In this document: one piece after another, positions 1-12,069 of the stretch
Position numbering within the stretch: the stretch's first letter is position 1
Layout: each line of letters opens with the position of its first letter
NCBI RefSeq assembly: GCF_037176765.1
Contig: NC_090021.1
Span: 191,820,878 to 191,884,877 of the forward strand
Origin: Anolis sagrei
Taxonomy: Eukaryota > Chordata > Lepidosauria > Squamata > Anolidae
Length of the DNA stretch: 64,000 nucleotides
Direction of reading: 5' to 3'
Notes under the pieces: generated by a model
What the model saw: the letters and a program-made list of their open reading frames with translations, nothing else
What the model was told of the DNA's origin: nothing
Databases searched by the model: none
Made by a program: the position numbers and the translations under genes

Positions 1-81
1 TACAAAGGGATGCTACTTCAAGCAACTAAACCAAGCTCCTGGAAGACGGAACAGAAAGATCTTGCCCTTTCCTTAGCCAAA

Positions 82-150
82 GGGCCCTTCCACACAACCA
101 TATAACCCAGGGCCCATCCAGACAATACCTTTATCCCAAGACCTCCCACT
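82..150. repeat. Palindromic MITE family (GGGCCCTTCCACAC), one-end fragment
   Basis: Only the left end gggcccttccacacaaccat is clear. Confidence 0.5.
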
Positions 151-299
151 GCAAAATGGAAGGTGGCCAAACATGTTCCCTGAAAATGCAGGAGGAATCG
201 CTACAAAGCTCAAAAATGCGATATTTTCAAGTGCGGGAATATCCTGGTTCTGGCCCAAAAATGTGCATCTTTGAATGTCTGTATGTCCTAACACATAAT

Positions 300-930
300 T
301 TTTATGTTAGTTTGTTCCTGGGTTATACATGTCTGTTCCTGGCTGGTTGTATCTTAAAAACATGGCAACAGTTGATTAGAGGGAGAAAACTTTATCCTGG
401 CAAAAGAAACTTCATTCTCCACACATTTAATGAGGTTTGTGACCCATAAACAAAGGTTTTACCATATTATCAACTTTCCCCGTGTTTTTATGATAAAAGC
501 AATGAGGAACAGACATGTATAACCCAGAAACATCACCCCATTGTTCCCAGGCACAAGTACACGACCAAACCTGTCTGGACAGATGACCATGCAGCTTCTG
601 AATGAGAAGATTAATGACAAAGTCATGTTCCTGGCTTGAAAGTGTCAGTTCCTGTTTAATAGTGTAGTCCTGACTTTGAAAGTTGTGGTCCTATTCTGCA
701 ACTTTGTTTGTGTGCCACACACTTCATTAAAGGTGTGGATGGCAATATTTCTCTTCCCAGGACAAAATTGTCACCCTCTAGTCAACATTGTACATCCTTT
801 CACAAAGCAGCAATGAGGAACAGATATGTATAACCCAGAAACATCACCTCATCATTCTCAGGCACAAGTTCATGGCCAAACTTGTCAACACAGATGGTCA
901 TACAGCCTCTATAACCCAGGAACGGACCTT
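300..930. repeat. Unclassified repeat with direct and inverted copies of a 23-bp motif
   Basis: AGGAACAGACATGTATAACC occurs at 505 (+), at 816 (+, one change), and inverted at 318-340. The two + copies are followed by about 80 bp of matching sequence (cacaagt...tggccaaac...gatggtcat). I recognise no family. Confidence 0.55.
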
Positions 931-1231
931 ATACAATAATGTGCATATTCACACATTCATATCTTACGTTTTTCTTTTTTAAAAAAAAAACACAAAAAAA
1001 TTCATCTGACATGCCACAGTGGCCATCTTGGAAGCTGCAAAATCCCGGGACAATGCAGCAAGAGTAGCCAACATGAGCAGAAATCTAGGGACCAACAGGT
1101 CTGTATGTGGATCTCTTCTCTGGTCCCGGGGTCTTTTTTTACCCCTGATTAAAACCCACAATTTCGTGCTGTCTGAAAGTGCTCCCAGAATATCAAGGAA
1201 TATAATCCACAATATCTGCTTTGAACTGGGC

Positions 1232-1235
<4 letters not shown>

Positions 1236-1276
<41 letters not shown>

Positions 1277-1420
1277 TCTCCCCAAAGGGACTTGGGGCAG
1301 CTCACAGACAACAATACATAAGCACAACCATAATGATTGACACAAGTACAATCAACAGCGCATAAAAATCTCATTGATAAAATCACAAAAATTTGAAAAC
1401 AATTTAATTCCTAAAAAGTC
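1236..1420 (-). repeat. (AAT)n repeat followed by inverted LINE tail
   Basis: (AAT) runs from 1236 to 1275, then come tctccccaaagggacttggg and gcagctcacagacaacaata. Confidence 0.5.
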
Positions 1421-1586
1421 CAAGAAGTCCAGCTTAAGTTCACTTACAAAAGTGGATCAAGCAAAATGATTTAAAATCTTTAATTCACGTTGGCCATTCT
1501 CTGATGTGTACCCTAAAAATATATCATGTTTGGAAACCTTTCAAATCCTATTCTGCATATGTAGTAAAACCACAGAGGGAGGTACA

Positions 1587-1792
1587 TGTACACTGTAGAA
1601 TTAATGCAGTTTGACACCACTTTAACTGCCATAGCCCAATGCTATTGGATCCTGGGAACTGTTTTTAGCTTTCTCTGTCAAAGAATGTTGGTGCCTCACC
1701 AAACTACAATTCCCAGGATTCGTTAGCATTGAGACATAGCAGTTAAAATGTTTTCAAACTGCATTATTTCTATGCTGTAGATGCATCCAGGG
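1587..1792. repeat. MITE of the CTACACTGTAGAATTAATGCAG family
   Basis: The left end acactgtagaattaatgcag mirrors the right end tgcattatttctatgctgta. Inner mirrored blocks are taactgccatagc and atagcagttaaa. Confidence 0.65.
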
Positions 1793-1799
1793 TCTCAGA

Positions 1800-3250
1800 G
1801 CACAAAATATTTGGGTGGATTAATTCAGAAAGGACAAGCAGACAATAAACTTTAGTCTTTAGAGAAGAGCTTTCCAAATTGTGTGTCTAGACAAGTTTGT
1901 GTGTCAGCTGCAGTGTGTAGATGTGTCACGTGAACATAACGAGAAACATCTGAGTCTATGTGAAATAAACAATATATCATATATATATTAAAATATAAAC
2001 GAAAGACTTTCATTAGATATATTGTTTCCCCATGCATTTTGTTATTACAAAGTATGTATGTGTCTGTATCTCTTATAAGGGATTGGTTTAATCTCTGGTT
2101 TGATAGTAAAACTGAATTATTGTGATGCATGTCTAAAAAGTGTGTCACAAAGACAAAATGTTTGGAAAACAAAATGTTTAGAGTCTAGAGAATTCTTGAT
2201 GTTGTAACTAGGGAGTACTAATATAAGCTAATATTTACAGCAGTATTAATACAAGCTGACACCTCCCAATTACTTTCATGACAGAAAAAAGAACTTCAGA
2301 GTCTTATCACCAATGCGAAAAATAAATGAAATGAAATAATAAAAGAAAACTATCTCTTTATCTCTTATCAGTATCTTACTCTTTCATGGAAAGCACTCTG
2401 ATTAAATTAATAGCCTCAATGCAGGATGAGCTTTCAAGTACAAGATAATATGTAGACCTGCAAGACTCAATTAGTTTCTGCAGAGCAAGAGATCTGATCT
2501 TGTCAAGGTCATAGAATAGAGAGGCATGTCAGTTGTTGGGCTTACCACATATTAGTTACACAGAAGAAAAGCACATAACATTTGAAAGTGTTTAGGGTCC
2601 CTAAGGAGAAAAAGAACATCATAGCTGCACGAATTTTACTCTGAATTTAGACAACTATGCAACTCAGCGCTCATCTAGTATGGAAAGATGTGTCAACAAG
2701 TGGCAGTTTTCATAGTTGTATTTATCACTGTTCTTTCTAAGATTGAAACAATATTTATTTTGGCTCTGCATGCACTTTCTCAGTTGGTTACTACAGCATT
2801 TTAGTCTTTAGTTGGCCTGGTACAATGCAGCACATTTTGAATTCCAGTCTGTGTGTGCACCATTCATTGCAATTCATTTCATTTCGCTTTGGGGCAATAC
2901 CTTCCAAATGACGTGGGCTGTGCATGTTAACCTTTCATGCTTTCACACTCCATTTGAGAATTTGAGAATTTCGAGTTTTCTGTCTGCTAAAACCATGTCC
3001 CTCCTTTTGCTTCCCACCCCATTCTCTCTTTTTTCTGTGCTATTAGCCACTATGGTATTACTCTGCCTGAAAATGTAGGTAGAACACTTGATTTTTTTTT
3101 TATCGGCTTATTCCCCAGTCTACGAAAACATTTCATTTCTTTTATAATTTTTGCACTATTAATCTATTATTGTAATGCAGAAGCCCTAACATTTAAAAAA
3201 AGTATTTGGATTATGCTAACACTGTTAAAATGAATTTTGCCTTGATGGAA
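1800..3250. other. No gene seen
   Basis: This is AT-rich unique-looking sequence. Only short frames occur, with no recognisable domain or splice structure. Confidence 0.6.
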
Positions 3251-3256
3251 CAAGTA

Positions 3257-3668
3257 TAGGCAGTTCTCACGTTACAAATAAGATTCTGTAGGCCTGTTCT
3301 TAAATTGAATTTGTATGTAAATCAAAACATTTTTAAAGTGCAACTCCAGCCAAAATCTATATTTTTTTAGTTTTGGATAGCATAGAGAAGGGTCAACACT
3401 CCTGTGGTTTGTTTTGCTCTCTGTGCCCCTGTTGAGAAAATTGCACTTCACTTTCCCTTCCTGTGATAACTGAATTTTGAAAAATGTGGCTTGTGAAAAC
3501 AAAGATTGATGTGAAAGCTTCAGAAGAGACTGCTTTTCCCCATGATAACGCTTTCAGGAGTGAATTTCCCTTCTGAGGGTTAGATTTCTCTCACTTCCTG
3601 TTGTCTTACCTTCATTCTGAACTATAAGTTGTTTGTAAGTCGGGTGTTTCTAACTCGGGGACTCCCTG
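3257..3668. mobile_element. MITE with CAGGCAGT(C)CTC ends (pogo/Tigger-like)
   Basis: The left end taggcagttctcacgttac mirrors the right end aactcggggactccctgta. Inner subterminal copies are ttgtatgtaaatc and gtttgtaagtcgg. TA is the probable target site. It is about 410 bp. Confidence 0.5.
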
Positions 3669-3944
3669 TATGTTCTTTGCAAGTGAGTTTAAGCAAAGTT
3701 TACATTTTCCAAATAGTAAGTCTGGGAGCAACGGAAGGGTAGAAGAGACCAACAGAGCAGTGGGAAAACTGAAGAGATTAGAAGGAAGGAGAGTTGAATG
3801 AATGAACAGTGTAGATGCAGCCCAAGAGTCCTATGTAGTTGAGCTTCTTCTGGAAATACAGTATTAAATGCTTAGATTTTTAAAAACTTTTTGGTTTTTA
3901 ATGTATATATTTATTTTATTTTTATGTCTGTTTGTGTGGCATTG

Positions 3945-4041
3945 AATTGTTGTCTACTTGGAAGCCTTTCTGAGTCCCTTTTGGGGTTATAGAGGACAGG
4001 GTATAAATAAAGTAAATAAAATAAATAAATAAATAAATAAT
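3945..4041 (+). mobile_element. LINE 3' tail with (AAAT)n
   Basis: It carries ggaagcctttctgagtccct and gggtataaataaagtaaata. Confidence 0.45.
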
Positions 4042-4141
4042 CAAGAACTAAGAAATATTAGGACAGCAGTTGTCAATAAGCCTCCCCTAGAATATTGATG
4101 ATGACTACCTGCAAGTGTGTATGTGTATGTGTCAGGAGCAA

Positions 4142-4413
4142 TTTTTTTTTTTATCGTGTCAGGAGCAATTTGAGAAACTGCAAGTCGCTTCTGGTGTGAG
4201 AGAATTGGCCGTCTGCAAGGATGTTGCCCAGGGGACGCCTGGATGAATTGATGTTTTTATCATCCTTGTGGGAGGTTTCTCTCATGTCCCAGCATAAGGA
4301 GCTGGAGCTGATAGAGGGAGCTCATCTGCCTCTCGCCAGATTCGAACTTGCGACCTGTCGGTCTTCAGTCCTGCCGGCACAGGGGTTCAACCCACTGCGC
4401 CACCGGGGGCTCC
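4142..4413 (-). mobile_element. tRNA-derived SINE (ACA-SINE2-like)
   Basis: The minus strand begins GGAGCCCCCGGTGGCGCAGT, with pol III box A in the GGTGGCGCAGTGG region and box B as GTTCGAATCT. The tail end carries GTGTCAGGAGCAA, repeated just outside the T run. Confidence 0.8.
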
Positions 4414-6287
4414 TGATCCTATATGATTTACTCGGGAATAAGATGCATTGAAAACATAGAGGGCAATTTTGTGTACACATTGTGTTTCTAAGAGCACCGT
4501 TTAACAATAATGTATGGGGAAAGAACCTGCAAGAAGGCTAAATTAAAAACAACATGCCTGCCAAGCACATGCATACCTTGACAACAGTCCCAGGATCCCT
4601 AGTTAAACTCCCCCATCCAGACACAAAAATACTATATTCAATAAGTACCTGAGGAGCATTTGGAAATCAATGTGAGGTCAACGGCAACACCCCACCCCTT
4701 GAAAACAGACAGAAAAACAGTGTAGTGGAAAATGATCTTATCATCATGATAATTTGCCATTTACTTCCCTGTTCTCTCAGTTTTGGCCCTTTTCAGGCAT
4801 TCTCTTCTCATGTAAGCTCCATGCATGTGAATGAAAGCTGGATTTGTAGATCGATGTATTTATTTCATGTCAAAAGCATTGCATAAATTAGTATAAAACT
4901 GATAAAATAGAGGGAACACAAGTGGCTAAATAATTTTAGACCAAAAACAGGCAACAGTGACCGCATTGTCTGTAGCTTTACACAATTCTTCCTCTGTGCA
5001 TGAGGCAGGGCATTGTGGGCAAGCATACAGAGGCGGAGTTGTTTGTTCTGCTCCACAGTTGCACAAGGTAGAGGAGATCAAAGGTAGATCAAATGCTATG
5101 CTTTCTTCATGCGATTTTAAAGAGGTTCCCAGATGACACCATCTTCCTTGTGTTCTCCATTGCCTTCTGCACCAAGAAGATGGTGAACTCTGTAGATATA
5201 AGAGTTCTTAGTGTGAACAATTTTCAAAGTCTCAGAAATGCTAGGAACTTGGGGACTGAAGGAAAAATTCATTGCAGGAGTAGAATTGTTGGGAAGGCTA
5301 TGCTTTCATTGTGTTCTCCTCTAGCTATTATTATGGAACCAGTCCTACTGTCATCTAAATTTAGCCATGAGATCTTGGGGTTAGGACTACCCTGTGTGTG
5401 CTCATGAAAAAGAGTTGTCAGTAAAGAAAAAAGTAAGTGTGAAAATTGGCCACTTTCCTGCAATCCTATTTGGGAATTGTCTCTCTCCAGATGCACAGGC
5501 CTCAGCTGAAGACTACAATTCTTTCTGGGAAGTGTGAAAATTAACCTTAGTGCATTTTAGACTGACAGGGGGTTTCTGTAGAGTGACAAGCCCGCTTAGA
5601 ACATGCACTGACCTTCGTTCTTAACAGCTTGCATAAATACGTTTGGGGAAGAAACATTTGAAAACCAGATTGTTTTTGTTTTACATCCAAGGTGCAAAAG
5701 GTGGAATAGGTGGAGGGGTTGAAAAAGCAGGACACATTTCATTAATATTCTTATTTGTTGTATGGGTCGCTTTTCAGCCAGACAGAGGCCTGATTGTATG
5801 GAATGCTGATGGATTTTAACTGCAGCATCAACAAAACAGCATGGTTGAGAGGCAACAAAGAGGTGAAATAATACATTGCATTGGATCAATGAGTTTTAAA
5901 ATAGTGCAGATGCCTTCAAACTAAAATGCCCTTTCCTTCTCATCCTGTAGGAAAATGTCTTTTTACACTAAGTCACACCACCAGTCGTCCTTGCTCACAG
6001 TTGTCATGACTGTGAGCTACATACATGTTTCACACATATTCAACATAAAAATGAAATAAATAGTAAAACAACTCTAATAGTTGCATACTGGAAAATAAAC
6101 AGGTTATTTTTCCAATCAGAAAAATTGGTTTACTTCAAGTAGGTCATTATAATGATGATGGCAGCAATTAATTTTAGTTTCTCTTTTGCTTTTTAATGCT
6201 TTTAAAAAATTTGGACAAGATATTTTTTTCAATATAGTCCTTTGTTTTTCACTAATTCCTAAGTTGGAAAACAGTAGGCTAATTATT

Positions 6288-6547
6288 AGCTGGTGGTACA
6301 ATGGGTTAAACCCTTGTGACGGTAGGACTGCTGACTGACAGGTTGGCGGTTCGAATCCGGGGAGCAGGGTGAGCTCCCATCTCAGTTCTAGCTCCTCATG
6401 TGGGGACACGAGAGAAGCCTCCCACAAGTATAGTAAAACATCAGAAACATCTGAGCATCCCCTGGGCAACGTCCTTGCAGATGGCCAGTTCTCTCACACC
6501 CAAAGTGATTTGCAGTTTCTCAAGTCACTCTTGACACACACACACAC
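6288..6547 (+). mobile_element. tRNA-derived SINE (ACA-SINE2-like)
   Basis: Box A-like tggtacaatgggttaa and box B GGTTCGAATCC come first, then the family body (cccctgggcaacgtccttgc). It ends in tcttgacacacacacac. Confidence 0.8.
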
Positions 6548-7526
6548 AAACAATGGAATACTGTATGGATTTCATATATGTATTTTACCTTTGATCCTTC
6601 CATATTTGTGACACATTATTCAACTTTCTCTAACATCAAAAGAACAAGAATTCCATATCCAACTGTAATAGGGCATAGTCAGAGATAGGAAATATAGAGT
6701 TGCTACCGTGTTATGTTCACACTGTAAAGCTTTTTAAAACTGTCATTATAATAATAATGTTAATTCTAAATTGGCATATAAATTCATGTTACACTGCTAC
6801 ATTGAAAACATCACCAAAATGAAGATGGAAAATGCATCCGTGTGGTAGTTCCCTTTCTTCAGCTTCTCTTTTTTTGAAATTGGGGGAGAGGGCAAGATCT
6901 GCATGGATTTTTGTAAATTCCATTTCTCATCCATTGAGAGGGAAAGAGTCATATTAAAACAAATGCATAGCTACATACAAGATGAAGGAAAGAAAACTTC
7001 TCGAGTTGCTTATTAATAGTAAGTTGAGGTAGGAACAACATAGCACAATTGACTGACAAACTGAGCAAAATCTTTGTACCATGAAAATAACCTCAGCAAC
7101 AAACAGATGTCAACCCATGGCCCTTCTACATGGGCACTAACGTCCATCTTGAAGCTAACTCATTGGGATGTCTAGAAAGCATCATCTGGAAATTCTAAAT
7201 CATTCCATAAAATCTGCCACCGCCTGTCTTGCCTTACTCTTGGTATAATGTCAAGAGGACATCCCAAGGATCAGGGGAAGAGGATCGGGACAGTCGCCAT
7301 GTGTCCCATCTTCCTCCCTGCATAAGAATGGGGAAAGTAGCCTCATCCTTATGCTGTGACGACAACATGAAGATGACCCAGACCCTGCCCTGGCCCTTTC
7401 TGACCTCGCCCTCTCCAAGGCCCTACCCCTCATGGGCCCAGCCCACCCAGCATACAAACACCCCCACTCCCTCCCAGCCTGGCCCTCCTGGATGGGCCAA
7501 CAATGCAGCCCCAGGGCAAAAAAGTC

Positions 7527-7595
7527 TGATATATTGTCGAAGGCTTTCATGGAATCACTGGGTTGTTGTAGGTTTTTCGGGCTACAAAAAGGTTT
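7527..7595 (-). mobile_element. Penelope-like fragment, truncated
   Basis: It shares tattgtcgaaggctttcatgg and ttgttgtaggtttttcgggc with the copies at 35.1 and 37.6 kb. The ribozyme-like part is missing. Confidence 0.5.
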
Positions 7596-7779
7596 GCCTA
7601 TGCCTGATTGAGTTCAAACTTTAAAGGGACTGTCCGAAGTGCTGAACTTACTTTGAATAGCTCTATTTAACATGAGTGACATCGGAATGATACCTTATAG
7701 TTATCTAACAGTTTCAAAACAGTTAAGAATAGCTCATGATGTTATGCAGCCGCCGTATTTGCTATAGATCCAGCATAGT

Positions 7780-7970
7780 GTACTGAATTTACCATTAGAT
7801 TACTATCTGGAAAGAAGTGTTCAATTCCCCACTCTGCCATGGAAACCCACTGGGTGACCTTGGACAAATTACACTCTATCAACTCCAGGAAAATCAGTAA
7901 TAGGGTTACCATAAGTCAGAAATTATTTCAAAGCACACAACAACAGCAACAACATATTTGCTATGGTACA
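7780..7970 (+). mobile_element. Core-SINE fragment with L2-like tail (…CATAAGTCAGAAATTA)
   Basis: It has ggaaacccactgggtgacct, a body typical of reptile tRNA SINEs, and the tail gttaccataagtcagaaatt. It is diverged. Confidence 0.5.
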
Positions 7971-8879
7971 TTGGTATTAATATATAACTATACTAGTGCT
8001 CAAGTCCCTTACTTATTTTCTTCTAATTTTTTTTTGTTCTTTCAAATTAAATAACTAAAACAGCCCTTATAATCAAAGAAGCACAGGTTGATCAGAGATT
8101 TTTTTTAAATGGGATGCGGATGACAAGATATACAGTTTCAGATACATACATGAGCCCCCCAGGTTTTATTTAGCTTTACCTTTTGTGTTACTCAGTGAAT
8201 AGTTATGAGTTATCTGTTCTGGGGATATTTTTTCCAAATGAAAGCCAAAGTGCCCTTTTCATCAGAAGCAGTTCCTTAGGGATATAATGATTGAATCTAC
8301 ATTTTTATAATTTAAATCATTGATGTATCTGTGCTCTTTTTTCCTTCTGAGTGGAGCTTTATTTTCTACCCTAAACATCAGTCTCTTGTTAAAGTGAGAG
8401 CTGACAAATGATACTTCCTGATTTTCCCCCTTTTAAAAATGCAAAAGGGAAGACTTTTAAAAAACGTATCTCTAGAAAAAAATGAATCATATATATCATT
8501 GCCATACAGATAATTCAATATGCATGATAGCCTATTCCCCGAAATAGTTTGACTTTCATTTTATGACACTGTAGTATGAATATTCATTTCACAATGAAAA
8601 TCAAAAGCTTTCAACTCTGCATTTTCCCTCTTCCTTGACATCTATTAAAATACCCAAGAGTGTATTTTAGTTTTGCTCAAGTTCAAAGGGACGTTTTTTA
8701 AAAAAACAGAAGTCCTAGAGAATACCAGATTGATACCAGCTGAAGTATCAGCAAAGGATAGAATTCCCAGAAAAAAACTCAGGGCTCCATACTTCCTGCA
8801 TTTTTCTGCAGAAATGATCTTTTTAAAGAATATATGGGTGTTCATCAAAATTTGGTACATGCATTGCCAGGCCCTCATA

Positions 8880-9255
8880 GGGCCCTTCCACACAGCCATA
8901 TAACCCAGAATATCAAGGGAGACAATTCCACAATATCTGTTTTGAACTGGGTTATCTGTGTCCACACTGCCATATATCCCAGTTCAAAGGAGATAATGTG
9001 GGATTTTATTCAGCTGTGTGGAAGGGGCCCCAGGCTCCTTCTACACTGCCATATAATCCAGTTCAAAGCAGATAATCTGAATTATTTGATTTGATAATCT
9101 GGATTATACAGCAGTGTCTACACTGCCCTATATCCCAGGATCTGATTCCAGATTATCTTCTTATCCCAGATTATCTAGCAGTGTAGACTCATATAATCCA
9201 GTTCAAAACAGTTTATCTGAAATCAGATCCTGGGATATAGGGCAGTGTAGATCCA
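8880..9255. repeat. Palindromic MITEs of the GGGCCCTTCCACACAGCCATAT family, two side by side
   Basis: The first unit, 8880-9031, runs from ggcccttccacacagccata to gctgtgtggaaggggcccc. The second, about 9033-9255, uses the variant ends ccttctacactgccatataa and ggcagtgtagatcc, with an inner palindrome around ggatctgat. Confidence 0.7.
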
Positions 9256-9479
9256 TCCCAGCCTCACTTGTTTAAATTAATTACTCATGCCAGTTCAAAA
9301 AAGAGAAACTGAAACTTCCACACTCTTCCTCCCAGCTGGGCTAGGTTCATCCCTGTCTTGCCAAACTGTAGTTCAATGTAGGAATTGGAATAATATACAA
9401 CATTATGTTTTTTAAAGGTCTTAGTGTATGTACTTTTTAATTCTGTTTTAAATATGGTTTTAAGTGTACATTGTTAAGG

Positions 9480-9800
9480 CATCAAATGGCTGCCAGGTTG
9501 TAAGCACCTTGAGTCACCTTCGGGTTCAAGAAAGGCGGGATAGGAGTATTGTAAATAAATAAATTAAATTAAATATTTGTTTCTCCACCAAAAGATGGTT
9601 TCCAACTTGCCACTTGACTAGTAAAGCCCAGTAGTAAGAATTTTGTGCAGGTTTTTCCCAGCATTTTAGTATTGCAGGATGTTTCAGAAATTTTATTTAT
9701 TTATTTATACCCCTCTTCATCTCTGCATACAGAGACTCAAAGCGGCTCACAATCAAAAACATTTCACCTTCAAATATACAAATATACAATAATAAAACAG
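9480..9800. mobile_element. Two LINE 3' tails in opposite orientation
   Basis: Forward gtaagcaccttgagtcacct and gggataggagtattgtaaat end in AAAT repeats (to about 9573). Inverted tttatttatttatacccctc and gagactcaaagcggctcaca start near 9695. Confidence 0.45.
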
Positions 9801-9812
9801 TATATACTTATA

Positions 9813-10081
9813 TCTATATAAATAAAAAATGTAATGTTCATTTGTGGGATTAACATAACTCAAAAATCACTGGACGAATTGACACCAAATTTGGACACAA
9901 TACACCTTTCAGGTTAACAAATTGCCATCACTCAACAAAAGACTGAAAAACATAGCAGACGAGACTTTAAAAGCAAAAAACCAGAAATTACATTACAACG
10001 CATCTGCAAAACCACATATATATACACAAACACACATATACACAGACTGGGGCACAGCAATGCGTGGCAGGGGACAGCTAG
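9813..10081 (+). mobile_element. Helitron, short non-autonomous
   Basis: It starts TC (TCTATATAAATAAAAAATG) after an A and ends CTAG before a T, the Helitron A|TC...CTAG|T pattern, with no target duplication. The inner text GACGAATTGACACCAAATTT and the GC-rich end GTGGCAGGGGACAGCTAG recur in the second copy. It lies at the left border of an AT-rich low-complexity block. Confidence 0.75.
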
Positions 10082-10500
10082 TATTATATATTTTTTCAGT
10101 AGTAATTATATTTAATATATTAGTATTACTATATTACAATATTATGTTATTGTGTTGTATTATTATTAGCATTATATTGTATTACATTATAAGATTATTA
10201 TCAATATTATATGTATATATATTATATTATTAGTATAGCACAATATTAGTATTATATATTACTATATTATACTGGATCACTATACTGTAATATTATTAGT
10301 AATATTACATGTAATATATAATATACAATTATTATTATTATTGTTATATTATTATATTGTACTATGTTATTATACCACAATATATATCATACACTACCAG
10401 TATATAATACTATTAGTATTATATAATATATAGTACTATAGCATAAGTTGTAATATATATAATATGTTATATTACAACATTATTCGTATTATCAGTATGT
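10082..10500. repeat. AT-rich low-complexity block (TAT/ATT-based)
   Basis: It is almost pure A/T with irregular tatta and atatt units. It begins at the Helitron 3' end. Confidence 0.7.
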
Positions 10501-10809
10501 ACAGAAAATTATGATGGTGCTTTATGTGAAAAGTGTGAGTTTGAGCAATGTGTCAGAATCCATGTATTGTTGGGGTTTTATTGTACAAGACTGAAATCTT
10601 GGACAAAAACACTTTCCCCTTAAAACAAATGTTGATTGTAAAGGAAAGAGCCATCTTGCACCAAATAAATTTCACAATTATTTTTTGATAAAGACTGATT
10701 TTTTTGTGAAAAGAAGGGGAAGAGAGAGCAATATTGCTTAAAAATATTCTTGTGTTGTGGAACAAATACAATCGTATATTTCTGTACAGAATAATTTCCC
10801 AAAACACTT

Positions 10810-10825
10810 GGGGGGGGGGGGGGGG
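10810..10825. repeat. Run of 16 G
   Basis: A homopolymer, possibly prone to length error in assembly. Confidence 0.85.
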
Positions 10826-11359
10826 ATGATTTGATAATCTACATGTTCCAGAAACGCTTGCAAGTTCAGTAATAGATAGTTATGCTATCATATGTTGACA
10901 ACATTACTCACACAAAACTGCTGAATGGTAAACTTCTAGTTTACTGGTGCATTATTTAAACTGTTATGTTTATTCATATCATTATCTGATCACCATGCTC
11001 AATATGTCCCATATGCATGGGGTTATTGGGGTAACGATATAAAAGGTTTGCTAGGGTAGACCCTCTTTCACTCAGACTCAGCCCTCCCCCCCCCCCCCAA
11101 TCAAAATCCTGGCTACGTGCTTGTAGACTGGCTGCCATGTTTTGAATTAATTGGAGCTTCCAAAATGCATACAGAGGTAACCCAATGTAAAGGACATTGC
11201 AAGTTCAACTTTGAGGTTACCAGCACATGCACTAATATCACTTACCCTAACTAGGCTATTAATGATCCTTTAGTATATTTTCTAGCAATCTGGGGCTCAG
11301 AGAGGGTGGCTTATCCAGGGTCAGCCAGTGGGTCTCCATGGATGAATTCAGTTTGAGTC

Positions 11360-11665
11360 CTAGGCTGGATCTACACTGCTTTATAATCCAGTTTCTGAAT
11401 TCAGATTATCTGCTTTGAACTGGATTATATAAGTCTATGACCCCATCTACACTACCATATAAAATCTAGATTATCTGTTTTGAACTGGATTATATGGCAG
11501 TGTAGACTCATATAATCCAGTTCAAAGCAGATAATATGGATTGTGTATTTTGTTAATCTGGATTATATGGCAGTGTAGATCCAGCCTACACTGCCATATA
11601 ATCTAATTCAAAGCAGATAATCTGGATTCAGAAAATGAATTAAATGACAGTGTAGATGGGGCCCT
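11360..11665. repeat. Palindromic MITEs (ctacactgccatataatccag type), nested or tandem
   Basis: Several alternating forward and inverted copies of ggatctacactgctttataa and gcagtgtagat ends occur with repeated aaagcagataat blocks. The right end is cagtgtagatggggccct. Confidence 0.6.
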
Positions 11666-11837
11666 AGTTTCCATAATCCTAGTGTAACACTCAAACCACT
11701 ACAGCAGTCTAGCTCATGAAGGACATGCCTAGCCAATCCAAAGAAAATACACACAGAGAGGCAGATGGGGATACATCAGAGGGAGCAAGTGAGGAGAGCA
11801 AAAACTACTTGGTTTAGTGGGATGAAATAGCAACTTA

Positions 11838-11886
<49 letters not shown>
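11838..11886. repeat. (CA)n(TA)n microsatellite
   Basis: A CA run passes directly into a TA run. Confidence 0.9.
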
Positions 11887-11934
11887 AATCTGAAGTTATG
11901 TAGCTCTTAATATTATCTCATGCACCAACTTTCC

Positions 11935-12065
11935 ACTATTTATTTATTGAGTCATCAGCAACCAGTGAATTATATTACATTTCTAACAGAACAAAGCAAA
12001 CAAACAGACAAAATACAAAATACAGAATACAAAATTTGTGAGTTTGGTACCAAACTTTCCACTGA
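11935..12065. repeat. Interspersed repeat shared with 35,775-35,870
   Basis: Both copies carry tatttatttat, then gtcatcagcaaccag, attacatttctaacaraac and an acagacaaa run. The family is not recognised. Confidence 0.4.
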
Positions 12066-12069
12066 ATTC

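Larger units (their letters stand above)
4420..8875. other. Mostly unique sequence, no gene seen
   Basis: Apart from the SINEs and the Penelope scrap listed, there are only short incoherent frames. The stretch 7230-7520 is unusually GC- and proline-codon-rich and may be an unidentified repeat. It has no start context or partner exon that I can support. Confidence 0.5.

Noticed and set aside
1236-1275. CRISPR-like or satellite array from evenly spaced repeats
   Set aside because: This and similar runs are plain trinucleotide microsatellites in a eukaryotic genome, without spacers.
6288-6360. Possible tRNA gene (boxes A and B present)
   Set aside because: The tRNA-like head continues into a SINE body repeated elsewhere in the window, so it is a retroposed SINE promoter.
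7229-7624. A 131-codon proline-rich frame as a possible gene
   Set aside because: It has no homology that I recognise, no splice partners, and runs into a Penelope-like repeat. Composition alone explains the open frame.
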